From assembly GCA_938015655.1 (NCBI GenBank), contig CALLPP010000184.1, positions 1 to 38,145 on the forward strand: a stretch of DNA of 38,145 nt. The letters run 5' to 3'. Position numbers and translations under genes: made by a program. Source of the DNA: an uncultured Algisphaera sp. Its GTDB lineage: Bacteria > Planctomycetota > Phycisphaerae > Phycisphaerales > Phycisphaeraceae. The notes under the pieces were generated by a model. The model saw nothing but the letters and a program-made list of their open reading frames with translations, was not told where the DNA came from and searched no databases. The number at the start of each line of letters is the position of its first letter. Position 1 is the stretch's first letter. Of this stretch, positions 18,663 to 27,795 are shown one piece after another.

Positions 18663-20411
18663 ATGCTCGTACCCCACCACCCCTCTGCGAACCACCCCAC
18701 CCGCCGCCGGGCGCGGACCCCGCGCAGCCGCCAAGCCCTGCCCGCCACGTTGGCCGCGGGTGCCCTGCTGGTTGCCCTGGGCGGCCGGGCCCCGGCCCTG
18801 GCCCAGCCCCAAGGGGGCATGGTGACCTCCGGCGAGGCGACCATCAGCACCATGGGCGGGCAGACGGTGATCAACACCACCACCCAGCAGACGATCATCC
18901 AGTTCGACTCGTTCAACATCGGGGCCAACGAGTCGGTCACGTTTAACCAGCCCAACGCCAACTCCGCGGTGCTGAACCAGGTCCAAGGGTCGGGCGAAAG
19001 CTTTATCAACGGGGCCCTGCTCAGCAACGGGCAGGTCTACATCGTCAACCCCGCGGGCGTGACCTTCGGCCGCGACGCGGTGGTCAACGTCGGGCGCTTG
19101 GTCGCCGCCGCCTCGGTGGTCAGCGACGAGGATTTCCTTGCCGGCATCGACCGATTTCAGAACAGCGCCAGCACCGGCAACATCCAGAACTTTTCGGACT
19201 CGATCCTCGGCAACGACGGGGTCGTGTTCGTGGGGCGGGTGGTGGACAACGCAGGCACGGTGCAGGCCAACGGCGGCACCGTGGCCATGGTCGTGGGCCG
19301 CGATATCCTTTTAAGCGAGGGGCCCGAGGGGCAGATCTTCGCCCGCATCGAAGGCTTCAACGATCCCGAGTCGCGGGGCCCGGTCTTCACCGACGTGATC
19401 AACAGCGGGGTCATCGACAACCCCAATGGGGACGTGCTCATCGGTGCCGGCGACCTCTTCGCCGTCTCGGTGCTGAACACCGGGCGGGTCAATGCCCAGG
19501 CTTTCACCCTCGACACCGGCAACGCCCCGCTGATCCTGTCCGAAGACAGCTCGCAGTTCTCGACGATCTCCGACAACGCGATGATCACCATCAACACCGC
19601 ACGGCTGGAGTACTTCGCCGATGCCGCCCCAAACGAGCGGATCTGGTTGAACACCCCGCAAGGCTTCATCAACCTGTCGCCCGACGCGGACCCCAACGTG
19701 GGGCCCGCGTCGCTCAACGGTCAGCCCTTCCCGCCGCCGCCCTCCACCCTGGCGCTCACCAGCACCTTTGTCGACCGCCACGCCACCCAGCTGCCCATCG
19801 ACCCCCTGGCCCTGAGCGGGTTTGACCGCGTCACCCCCGACAACGTGCAGCGTCAGGCCCTGGCCGACCGCTTTGGCCTCGAGACCACGAGCTTTGAAGA
19901 CCGCCTGCTGTCCAACACGCTGGTCACCAGCAACCTATTCGACGACCTATCGGCAAACCCCGGCAACGCGGTCATCAGCAGCGAGCGGCTGTCTTACTCC
20001 GCGGCCCAAGACGCGCTGGACCAGTACGACGTGGTCTTTGCCAGCGACCCGAACGCCGCCGCTGATGCGGCCGGCGGCTTGAGCAACGAAGAACCCGGTC
20101 TCGCGCCGGTGGACCAGACCCAGCGTGTGCGGTCCATGCTGCAAGAAGCCGCTGACCGCTACATGGCCGACCAGGAAGTCACGGAAATCGATCCGGACGC
20201 CTTCGCCTCGTGGCTGGCCGCCAGCGACCCGGAAACCCTCGACGCCCTCAGCGGGCTCTCGGACCTGGTCAACTCCACCATGCCCAACCTGGGGCTAGGC
20301 GTGTCCGAACTGGATCGATTCAAACAGTGGACCTACGGCAAGATCGTCCCCCGTGGCCTCAGCCCGCGGAGCCTGGATCAACTCGTCGCCGCGTCGGCCC
20401 GGTCTATCTGA
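18663..20411 (+). CDS. compact TpsA-like exoprotein with filamentous-haemagglutinin N-terminal (TPS) domain
   Basis: QTVINTTTQQTIIQFDSFNIGANESVTFNQPNANSAVLNQVQGSGESFINGALLSNGQVYIVNPAGVTFGRDAVVNVGRLVAA is a clear TPS-domain signature. Located 94 nt downstream of tpsB. Confidence 0.88.
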   Translation: MLVPHHPSANHPTRRRARTPRSRQALPATLAAGALLVALGGRAPALAQPQGGMVTSGEATISTMGGQTVINTTTQQTIIQFDSFNIGANESVTFNQPNANSAVLNQVQGSGESFINGALLSNGQVYIVNPAGVTFGRDAVVNVGRLVAAASVVSDEDFLAGIDRFQNSASTGNIQNFSDSILGNDGVVFVGRVVDNAGTVQANGGTVAMVVGRDILLSEGPEGQIFARIEGFNDPESRGPVFTDVINSGVIDNPNGDVLIGAGDLFAVSVLNTGRVNAQAFTLDTGNAPLILSEDSSQFSTISDNAMITINTARLEYFADAAPNERIWLNTPQGFINLSPDADPNVGPASLNGQPFPPPPSTLALTSTFVDRHATQLPIDPLALSGFDRVTPDNVQRQALADRFGLETTSFEDRLLSNTLVTSNLFDDLSANPGNAVISSERLSYSAAQDALDQYDVVFASDPNAAADAAGGLSNEEPGLAPVDQTQRVRSMLQEAADRYMADQEVTEIDPDAFASWLAASDPETLDALSGLSDLVNSTMPNLGLGVSELDRFKQWTYGKIVPRGLSPRSLDQLVAASARSI

Positions 20412-20470
20412 ACATGCAAACCCGGCCCCGCCCCCCCACATCCGGGGACGGCCGCTGGGACCCCGCGGCG

Positions 20471-20776
20471 TTACTTCAGGGCCAAATAGCCCTGTACCCA
20501 GTCAAACGAGGGGGCCGGCGGTTCCGCCTCGGCGATCACCAGCACCTCGTGGGTGGGGCTGGCCTCGGGAGACCACGCCACCTGGCCAAACATCATCTGG
20601 CCCAGCTCGTCGCCCACGCCGAAGCTGGGCTGCACGCTGGCCAGGGACACCGGGGCGGCCCCGATCTCCGCGAAGCCGTGGTTCTGGAGGCTGTTCGACG
20701 ACGAGCAAGCCGCTAAACTAAGTCCAGCGGCGGCCGCAAAACCCGACAAGATGATGGATTGAAGAGGACGGTTCAT
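20471..20776 (-). CDS. small putative lipoprotein (101 aa)
   Basis: MNRPLQSIILSGFAAAAGLSLAACSSSN: lipobox LAAC. Confidence 0.65.
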   Translation of the reverse strand: MNRPLQSIILSGFAAAAGLSLAACSSSNSLQNHGFAEIGAAPVSLASVQPSFGVGDELGQMMFGQVAWSPEASPTHEVLVIAEAEPPAPSFDWVQGYLALK

Positions 20777-21119
20777 CAGGTTCTGGCTCCGAAAAAGTCA
20801 GGGATAAATCGGATCTCAGGCAATCTGGAATCACGATGCAGCCCTCGCATGAGGCCTGCACCTTGCGATCGGTTTTTTCAGGCCGTGACTTTTGTCCGGT
20901 CTTGGCAAAGCTGACGTTTTGTGACACTTGGCCGGGTCCGAGAGTCTGGACCTGTCAGAAGGAATCCGCGCCCCGAAAGAGCGGGTAGGCCTGTTGAGGA
21001 GCCTTGACTTGCGGCTCGCCACCACCCGAAGGGACTTCGGAGCGGGGCCGCCTGGGCTGACGACGCGCCACCGCCGGCTTCACGATCCGCCGGCACCACG
21101 ATCAGGAAAGACCACGAGG

Positions 21120-24100
21120 ATGGACGAAGACACCCTGCCCCCCCAACCCGCCGTGCGCCTCTCGGTCGAGCGGTCGAATGTCCGCCTGCGGCAACCCGAG
21201 GTCTCCAGCATCCCCGACCGCCTGCAGCGCGAGCTGCAGCGCGACCTGCCCCGCAGCCGCACCCAGCCCGAGACGCCGCTTGACCAGGACCGCCGCCGAG
21301 CCCAGCCGCGCCGCTGGCGGGTTCCCGCAGCCGTGGCGGGGGTTTTACTGCTGGCGTTGGGGATCTGGACCCTCTGGCCGCGTCCCCAGTTCGACGGCCC
21401 GGCCCGGGACCAGTGGGTGCAGCTCTGTCAGGACTACGAGACGTGGTACGCCCCGTTTCTTGAACGGCTCACCGACGACGACCTCGAAATGCTCCGCGAC
21501 CAGAGCCTGATCAACGCCCAGGCCAACATCGGGATCTACAACTTCGACCCCCGCTACATCGCGCAAGCCCGCGGGACCGCGTACGCCGACCTGGCCGCCG
21601 ACCCGCCCGAAGCCGTGCGCACCGACGAAGGCGTCGCCAAGACCCGGGCCGCTGCGGCCAGCATCACCCGCCTGCTGGAAGCCTTCGACGCCTGGCCGGT
21701 CCACGCCGCTCTCCAGGAGCACCTGAAGGTCTTTGCCGACTGCGGGTGGGACCGTGCGACCGACCACTTACGCGACGTTTTAAAAGACGCCCCCCCGCGG
21801 GGTCAGGCAACCCTTTCCGATGCGCTGCCGCGGATGATCGCCGTCGAAGCCCGGGCCGCGGTCATCGCCGCCAACGCCCTTCAGCTCGGTGAAGACCTGG
21901 CCGTGCTGGAACGCGTCAACGATCCGGTGCTCCAGCACTTCCGCGGCACCGTGACCGCCCTCACCGAAGACCGCCTGCCCCGCGGCGGCACCGAAGCGCA
22001 GCACCTGCAAGCCCTGGGCGAAGCCCTCCAGCCCCTGGCGGCCTTCGGCGAGCGGTTCCGGCTCACCCTCGAGAGCCAAGGCTGGAAGAATCTGGATTAT
22101 GACGGGTTCCGGGCCGAAGGCGAGGCCTACGTCTTGCTTCAAGACCCGGCCTTGGACGCCCGCCGCGTGTACCGCCAGTGGCTGCAAGAAGTGCGGCGCT
22201 ACTTCGCGATGGACCATGACTGGCGGGTGGCCTGGGCGCGCGACGCGCGGGGTCGGCTGGACGAAATCCTCGACCACGCCGACGCGCTCGCCCGCGCGGG
22301 GCGGACCGACGACGCCCACCTGGCCCGTCAGCGGGCCGCGGCCCTGGAGGCCCGGGTGCAATCCGTCACCGAGCCGATGCTCACCTCGCGGGAGAGCGAG
22401 CGCCTCACCGTGGATCGCTACGACATCGAAGGCGAGATCGCCAGCCTCGCTTCGGCGATGCAGAACCTGGCCGTCCGCACGTCGGTCAACGAAGCGGTCA
22501 ATGCGATCCTCGACGGTGAACCCCTCACCCAGGCCTCCCATCGCTCGGAGGTCGTGGACGCCCGCTGGCGGGCCGAGCTGCTGCAGCTGGGCGACCGGCT
22601 CGAACGCAACGGCGACCCGAACGCGATGTCCCGCGACGCCCAAGACGTGCGGACCCGGCTCTACGCACTGATTGAACCCGGTGGCGACCGCAGCCTGCCG
22701 CCCGCCCCCACCTTTGGCCAAGACCGCGCAACCGACCGCTCTCCCGAATCCGCGGCGCTGCGGCAGGCGCTCATTCGCCACTGCCAGAACGCTCGCGAAG
22801 CGGGGTTCACCGAGCTGCTGCGCGGCCCGCTGCCGGTCGACACCCGGGTGTGGGACCGCGAGCGTGCGTCGTATCTCAACACCCTCCGCGCCGCCGAGGG
22901 GCTGCACGACCTATCTCAAGACATCGACCGGATGTTCCGCGAGGTCCGCCTGCCCGACGACCCCGCCCTGCGGCGGGGCGGGCAGCTGCTGATCCAGCGC
23001 ATCGACCAGGCCCAGCACCCTCTGCTGGAGGATCCGGAACTGTCCGGTCCCGCCCAGGCGGTGCTGAACCGCGGCCGCCGGGCCGTCGTGGCCCACCGCG
23101 GCCAAGCCACCGACGATCAGACCGCCGGCGACGTCGAGCCGCTGGTCCGCCTGGCCGCCTGGGCCCAACTTTCCGAGCACGCGGCGTCGGGATCGCGGCC
23201 CGCGTCGTTTGCCGCCGCGCAGGAGAGACTGCGCGTTGCCGAGCAGGCCGCCGGGCAACTCGAAGGCATCCAAGACCCCGAACGCCGCGCCCACTGGCAC
23301 GACCGGCTGGCGAAGCAACAGCTCGTCGCCTGGCAGCGCCTGGCCGAAACCGCCGGCGACCGGCAGCAGATCGCCGCGGTGCTCGCCGCCGCCGACCGCC
23401 TGGCGGTCCCGAGCGAGGCCATGCCCCCGCGGATGCGTTTCAACGCGCGGCTGACAGACCTGCAAACTGCGACCGCCGCCGCCCCGGACCAAGACGACGC
23501 CGCGTTGCTGCGGCAGGCCCGCGCGTTTGCTCGTGGTGCCGCCGCGTTCCGCAGCGACCCGGACGCGGGGCCCTGGGTGGATGAACTCATTGCCCTGACC
23601 GCCGAAACGTCTTCCACCACCAACCACTTCGAATCCGCGGGCCCCGCCCGCGCGGGCTGGACGCTGGTGTCGCTCGATCAGAACCAGGCCGCAACGTTCG
23701 CCCTGGGCAACGACCGCCTGCGGTTTGTCCGGATCGTAGGCCCCGACGGCCCGTACTACCTCGCCGAGAGCGAGCTGCCCGTCGCCACGGCCCTCGCCAC
23801 GGCCCGCGACCTCGCTACAGGTCGTGAGCTCACCGCCCTGCTGGGCATTCCCACCGGTGACGACGCGCACAAAGGCCCCCGCACCTGGGTTTACGACCCC
23901 CAGGCCCGGGAACAAGGGAGGCCCACCCCGCTGAGCGTCAATCCCGGCTCGTGGCGTCCCGGCGAAGATCACGCGGACCGTCCCTCGCCCCGCAGCCCGT
24001 TGAACTACGTCTCGGCCGAGGCCGCGGTCTACCTCGCGGGTCTGTTGGGTTGCCGCCTGCCCACCGAGGCCGAGTGGAACCTGGCCGCGGAGCACGGCCT

Positions 24101-24662
24101 TCAGCGCGAGGTTCCGCCGAACCTGCGCGACCGGGCCTGGGGCGACCACGCCGCGCAGATCGCCTCCCGTATCCAGCGGGGCGAGCGTGACCTGGCCTGG
24201 GCCGACAGCGACCAGATGATCACCACCCGCAGGTCTGATCCGCTAACCGCGGGCACCAGCGACGACGGGGTGGTCTGGCTGCGCCCGGTGCCCCGTGCCG
24301 ACGAGTCCACCCCCGCGGCCCTGGCGGACCTGCGGGGCAACGTTGCGGAGCTGATTACCCGCGCCCCGGTGGACCCCACCGCCCTGATGGACCGCGGTCG
24401 GGGTAACATTCAGACCCGGATCAAGGCCTTCCGCAGCGCCCACAAAAACGCCTTCGCCGTGGCGGGGGGGTCGGCGCTTTCGGTCCCGACCGCGTCGCCC
24501 GGCATCCCGCAGCCCTACAACCTTTTCACCGGAAGCCGCGGTTTTGCGGACGTGGGCCTGCGGCTGGCTTTCTCTGCGCCCGACTTTTCACCCGCACAAC
24601 GCGTACGGCTGCTATTGGCCGACCCGCCAATCCTCGGGGCCGGGCGGAGGGCCGCCCCCTGA
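21120..24662 (+). CDS. large single-TM protein with a C-terminal degenerate SUMF1/FGE-like domain
   Basis: TM segment WRVPAAVAGVLLLALGIWTLW; C-terminal NYVSAEAAVYLAGLLGCRLPTEAEWNLAAEHG ... LRGNVAELI ... GSRGFADVGLRLAFSAP resembles formylglycine-generating-enzyme-type domains. Confidence 0.8.
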   Translation: MDEDTLPPQPAVRLSVERSNVRLRQPEVSSIPDRLQRELQRDLPRSRTQPETPLDQDRRRAQPRRWRVPAAVAGVLLLALGIWTLWPRPQFDGPARDQWVQLCQDYETWYAPFLERLTDDDLEMLRDQSLINAQANIGIYNFDPRYIAQARGTAYADLAADPPEAVRTDEGVAKTRAAAASITRLLEAFDAWPVHAALQEHLKVFADCGWDRATDHLRDVLKDAPPRGQATLSDALPRMIAVEARAAVIAANALQLGEDLAVLERVNDPVLQHFRGTVTALTEDRLPRGGTEAQHLQALGEALQPLAAFGERFRLTLESQGWKNLDYDGFRAEGEAYVLLQDPALDARRVYRQWLQEVRRYFAMDHDWRVAWARDARGRLDEILDHADALARAGRTDDAHLARQRAAALEARVQSVTEPMLTSRESERLTVDRYDIEGEIASLASAMQNLAVRTSVNEAVNAILDGEPLTQASHRSEVVDARWRAELLQLGDRLERNGDPNAMSRDAQDVRTRLYALIEPGGDRSLPPAPTFGQDRATDRSPESAALRQALIRHCQNAREAGFTELLRGPLPVDTRVWDRERASYLNTLRAAEGLHDLSQDIDRMFREVRLPDDPALRRGGQLLIQRIDQAQHPLLEDPELSGPAQAVLNRGRRAVVAHRGQATDDQTAGDVEPLVRLAAWAQLSEHAASGSRPASFAAAQERLRVAEQAAGQLEGIQDPERRAHWHDRLAKQQLVAWQRLAETAGDRQQIAAVLAAADRLAVPSEAMPPRMRFNARLTDLQTATAAAPDQDDAALLRQARAFARGAAAFRSDPDAGPWVDELIALTAETSSTTNHFESAGPARAGWTLVSLDQNQAATFALGNDRLRFVRIVGPDGPYYLAESELPVATALATARDLATGRELTALLGIPTGDDAHKGPRTWVYDPQAREQGRPTPLSVNPGSWRPGEDHADRPSPRSPLNYVSAEAAVYLAGLLGCRLPTEAEWNLAAEHGLQREVPPNLRDRAWGDHAAQIASRIQRGERDLAWADSDQMITTRRSDPLTAGTSDDGVVWLRPVPRADESTPAALADLRGNVAELITRAPVDPTALMDRGRGNIQTRIKAFRSAHKNAFAVAGGSALSVPTASPGIPQPYNLFTGSRGFADVGLRLAFSAPDFSPAQRVRLLLADPPILGAGRRAAP

Positions 24663-24694
24663 CCCTCACCGGCTTCCGCCGCGCCGGGGCCGCC

Positions 24695-25015
24695 ATGACA
24701 CGGGGTTATAATCCAGCGGTGAGTATCTCGATTCCCGACGAGCCCACCCGCCCCGCCACCCGGCAGACGTTGGATCGCGTCAAAGGTATCCTGCGCCGCG
24801 ACTTGAAGCTGGGTGAAGGCTTCGAACTGGCCGACAACGCGCCCCTGGGCGGTGAAGACCTGGACCTCGATTCGCTGGATTTTTTGATGGTGGTCACCAG
24901 CATTGAAAAAGAGATGGGCTACAAAATCCCGAACCAGGACATCGGGCCCGCCATCTTCACGAGCGTTGACACGCTCGCGAGCTATCTTGAACCCCACGTC
25001 GGCAGTGTGGTCTAG
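24695..25015 (+). CDS. acyl carrier protein
   Basis: GGEDLDLDSLDFLMVVTSIEKEMGYKIPNQD contains the phosphopantetheine attachment motif DSLD. Start could be GTG 24719. Confidence 0.88.
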   Translation: MTRGYNPAVSISIPDEPTRPATRQTLDRVKGILRRDLKLGEGFELADNAPLGGEDLDLDSLDFLMVVTSIEKEMGYKIPNQDIGPAIFTSVDTLASYLEPHVGSVV

Positions 25016-25461
25016 TGGCGGCCTCGCCACACCCCGTGCCCGCCGACGCACTGTCCTGCCTGCCCCACGGCCCGGCGTTTCGCTATGTGGATCAGATCAC
25101 CGAACTGGAGCCAGGGATCCGCGGCGTGGGCCGCTGGTCGCCCACCGGCGACGAGCCGTTCTTCGCCGGCCACTTCCCGGGCCGGCCGGTGGTGCCCGGG
25201 GTGCTGATCGGCGAAGCCCTCGCCCAGATGGCCGGGGTGGTGGGGTTCGTGGACGGTGGGCCCGCCGGCGGCGTGTTGGCCCAGCTGGACCTGCGGTTCA
25301 AACACCCGGTGGCCCCCCCCGCCGACATCGAACTGCACGCCACAGTTGAGCGCCTGCACGGCGCCCTGGGCCAGTTTTCCGTACAGGCCCGCTGCGCAGG
25401 CGCGGTGGTGGCTCGCGGCGCCCTGACCCTGGCCCGGGTCGAAACGCCCCCCGCCCCATGA
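25015..25461 (+). CDS. FabZ-like 3-hydroxyacyl-ACP dehydratase
   Basis: LPHGPAFRYVDQITELEPG...FFAGHFPGRPVVPGVLIGEALAQMAGVVGF hotdog-fold motif. GTG start overlaps the ACP stop. Confidence 0.87.
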   Translation: MAASPHPVPADALSCLPHGPAFRYVDQITELEPGIRGVGRWSPTGDEPFFAGHFPGRPVVPGVLIGEALAQMAGVVGFVDGGPAGGVLAQLDLRFKHPVAPPADIELHATVERLHGALGQFSVQARCAGAVVARGALTLARVETPPAP

Positions 25462-26189
25462 ATCTTCCGCACCCCCTGGCCGCGCTGGCACTGGCCGCCG
25501 CCCTGCTGCACGCCCCGGCCCCTGGCCGGGCCAGCCCGCCGCCGGGCACGTCTCAAACCGCCGTGCTTCCGGCCCACCGTGGATGGGCCGAACTCGAGCG
25601 CATCGCCGCCGGGCACGGGGCTACCACCGCCTACCGGGCGCGGTTCAAACAAGAAAAATTCTCGCCGTTGCTCCGCGACCCGATCGTCTCGCACGGTACG
25701 GTGCGGATGGACGGCGGCGTGGCCCGGTGGGACACCGACCCGCCGCACGCCAGCACTGTGCTGATGGACGGGCAAGCCCTGCGGGTTTACTACCCCCAGC
25801 AGCGAATCCTGGAAATCTACCCCCTGGCCGGCGGCCTGGGCGGACCGGCCCTCGCAGCCCTCGCCACATCTCCGGTGCCCGACCTCGCGGTGCTGCGCAA
25901 GCATTTCAGCCTGGACACCTGGGCGCTCAGTCCCGACCGCCGCCACCTCGTGCTCACCCTCGTGCCGCGCAGCGAAGACATGACCGACGCCCTCGAAGGC
26001 ATCCGCGTGGAGGTGGGCACCGACACCGGACACCTCCACCGCTTTGCCTTGACCGATTTGGACGGCGAAACGACCGCGATGACCTTCTTCAACGCCGAAC
26101 CCCACGCGGACCTCGACCCGGACGCTCTGACATTCACTTCCCCTCCGGGCACCACCGTGGTGCGGCCGCTCGGCACCGTGAGCCCGTGA
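25458..26189 (+). CDS. LolA-like outer-membrane lipoprotein carrier family protein
   Basis: Signal peptide; YRARFKQEKFSPLLRDPIVSHGTVRMDGGVARWDTDPPHASTVLMDGQALRVYYPQQRILEIYPL is the LolA-like core. ATG overlaps the upstream stop. Confidence 0.82.
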   Translation: MNLPHPLAALALAAALLHAPAPGRASPPPGTSQTAVLPAHRGWAELERIAAGHGATTAYRARFKQEKFSPLLRDPIVSHGTVRMDGGVARWDTDPPHASTVLMDGQALRVYYPQQRILEIYPLAGGLGGPALAALATSPVPDLAVLRKHFSLDTWALSPDRRHLVLTLVPRSEDMTDALEGIRVEVGTDTGHLHRFALTDLDGETTAMTFFNAEPHADLDPDALTFTSPPGTTVVRPLGTVSP

Positions 26190-27094
26190 GCGACGCCCCC
26201 CGCCCCTCGGACCGCGCCCTGCGGCTGCTGTTCTGGTTCAACCGCCACGCCCCGTCGGTGCCCCGCTTCATCAAGCAGCCCGCACTGGCCCTGGCGTGGA
26301 TGGCCTCGTCCACCCTGCGTCGCGGCCCGTTGGCCAACGCCGCGCGGATTTTGGGTCCACACGCCACGCGCCACCAGCGTGTCACCCTGGCCCGGCGCAC
26401 CGTGGCCAGTTTTTACGACTTTGTCTGCGAAGTTGGCGCCCACCAGCACCACACCCTCGCCCAGCTCTCCGCTCGGGTCGAGGTCGCCCGCGGAGCCGCC
26501 CCGTACCGGGCGGTCCGCACCGTCGGCGCCTTCGCGGGCAAGGGCGCCGTGCTTGTCACCGCGCACCTGGGAAACTTCGAAGTCGGCCTGGCCGAACTCC
26601 GCAAGACCGAAGACCGCGTGCATGTGGTCTTCCGTCGCGACGCGATGGGCGCGTTCGAAGCAGCCCGCAGCACGCTGCACCGCAACCTGGGCATCCACGA
26701 AGCCCCCATCGACGACGGCCTGACCAGCTGGCTGGCTCTGCGCGACGCCCTGCAAGCCAACGGCGTGGTGCTACTGCAGGGCGACCGCGCCGAGCCGGGC
26801 CAGCAGAGCACCGACGCGCCGTTTTTCGACGGGCACCTACGCGTGCCCGTGGGCCCGGCCAAGCTGGCCGCGATGACCGGCGCTCCCCTGGTGCCGGTCT
26901 TTGCGGTGCGCGGCCCAGCCGACGCCGACCACCGCGTGCGCATCGTCTTGGGCGAGGCGGTGGCGGTTCCCGACGCGTCCGCCGTCGAACCTGCCACCCA
27001 CGCCGTGGTCCGGGCCATCGAAGCGGTCGTCCGCCAACACCCCGAGCAATGGCACGTTTTATGGCCAGCCTGGGTGGAAGACACCACCGCCTGA
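26186..27094 (+). CDS. LpxL/HtrB-type lysophospholipid acyltransferase family protein
   Basis: GTGA overlap start; GKGAVLVTAHLGNFEVGLAEL, VHVVFRRDAMGAFEAARSTLHRNLGI, GVVLLQGDRAEPGQQSTDAPFFDGHLRVPVGPAKLAAMTGAPLVPVFAVR. Confidence 0.87.
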   Translation: MSDAPRPSDRALRLLFWFNRHAPSVPRFIKQPALALAWMASSTLRRGPLANAARILGPHATRHQRVTLARRTVASFYDFVCEVGAHQHHTLAQLSARVEVARGAAPYRAVRTVGAFAGKGAVLVTAHLGNFEVGLAELRKTEDRVHVVFRRDAMGAFEAARSTLHRNLGIHEAPIDDGLTSWLALRDALQANGVVLLQGDRAEPGQQSTDAPFFDGHLRVPVGPAKLAAMTGAPLVPVFAVRGPADADHRVRIVLGEAVAVPDASAVEPATHAVVRAIEAVVRQHPEQWHVLWPAWVEDTTA

Positions 27095-27226
27095 CCCGGC
27101 GTCGAGCGCGGGGCAAAACACAAACTTCAAAAACCTCAATCGCTTTTTCGCAAAACTGCTGCGTCGGAGGTGAGGCGTCGATATGTTTACCCATCGTTTT
27201 TTTGTCTCCCCGAGACCGAGCCCGCC

Positions 27227-27397
27227 ATGACCACCCACCAGCACATTTTGAATCAGGCCGAGCGCATGCTCGCCGACGTGCTGGCCGTGTTCAGGCGCCC
27301 CGCTCTACCCGCGCCCATTCAGGCGCGGCCCGAATCCCGCAGACCAGGCAGGGATACCGCCCGGCCGCGGAACGCCTCGCCGGCAATGGCGCCATAA
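27227..27397 (+). CDS. short hypothetical ORF (56 aa)
   Basis: MTTHQHILNQAERMLADVLAVFRRP...; plausible N-terminal helix but no strong RBS. Confidence 0.25.
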   Translation: MTTHQHILNQAERMLADVLAVFRRPALPAPIQARPESRRPGRDTARPRNASPAMAP

Positions 27398-27423
27398 AAC
27401 CATGCTTTTCATGGCGTTTTATG
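27393..27423. repeat. A/T-rich inverted repeat (12-bp stem with 2-nt bulge)
   Basis: CATAAAACCATG-CTTTT-CATGGCGTTTTATG. Confidence 0.6.
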
Positions 27424-27642
27424 ACCAATCCCCGTGCCACGGCCTGAGCCTTTCCCCCCGACCCACAATCCAAGCCCGCCGCGCGTTTCGGCCGCCCGAC
27501 CGGGCCCCGGCCACTGGTCTTTCCGCTCCGCGGTCCTGCTTCCACCGCCCCGCGTGGTGCCCGTTCACCGTTCCTTGCCCCGCCCTACTCCTGCCCCTTC
27601 CTATCCCACCCGCCTCCAGAGAACCCCATGATTCCCCCCCCA

Positions 27643-27714
27643 CGCGACGTGGCTCAACGGTAGGGCAAGCCCTTCATACGGGAAAGGTTGCAGGTTCAAC
27701 TCCTGCCGTCGTGA
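27643..27714 (+). tRNA. tRNA-Met-like (CAT anticodon), degenerate anticodon stem
   Basis: Acceptor CGCGACG/CGTCGTG (6 WC + 1 GU), D arm GCTC-AACGGTA-GGGC, loop TTCATAC, T arm GCAGG-TTCAACT-CCTGC. Only 3 of 5 anticodon-stem pairs form. Confidence 0.6.
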
Positions 27715-27795
27715 CTTGAACTCCGAACCCCGCGTGCGCCCCTCGCACCCCACGCAGCTAACGGCCGCGGGCGCGATCGGTGCGCCAACCCTACA

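Noticed and set aside
22911-24149. 412-aa antisense ORF opposite the FGE-like gene
   Set aside because: Shadow ORF, no family features.
25583-26185. Upstream part of ORF 25583..27094
   Set aside because: Out-of-frame read of the LolA-like gene; the acyltransferase starts at GTG 26186.
27190-27206. Possible terminator CGAT...ATCG followed by T7
   Set aside because: The stem is only 4-5 bp with a long loop; too weak to call, though the T run is notable.
27280-27330. TTCAGGCGC direct repeat pair (27290s and 27318 region)
   Set aside because: Two short copies only, in GC-rich DNA; likely chance.
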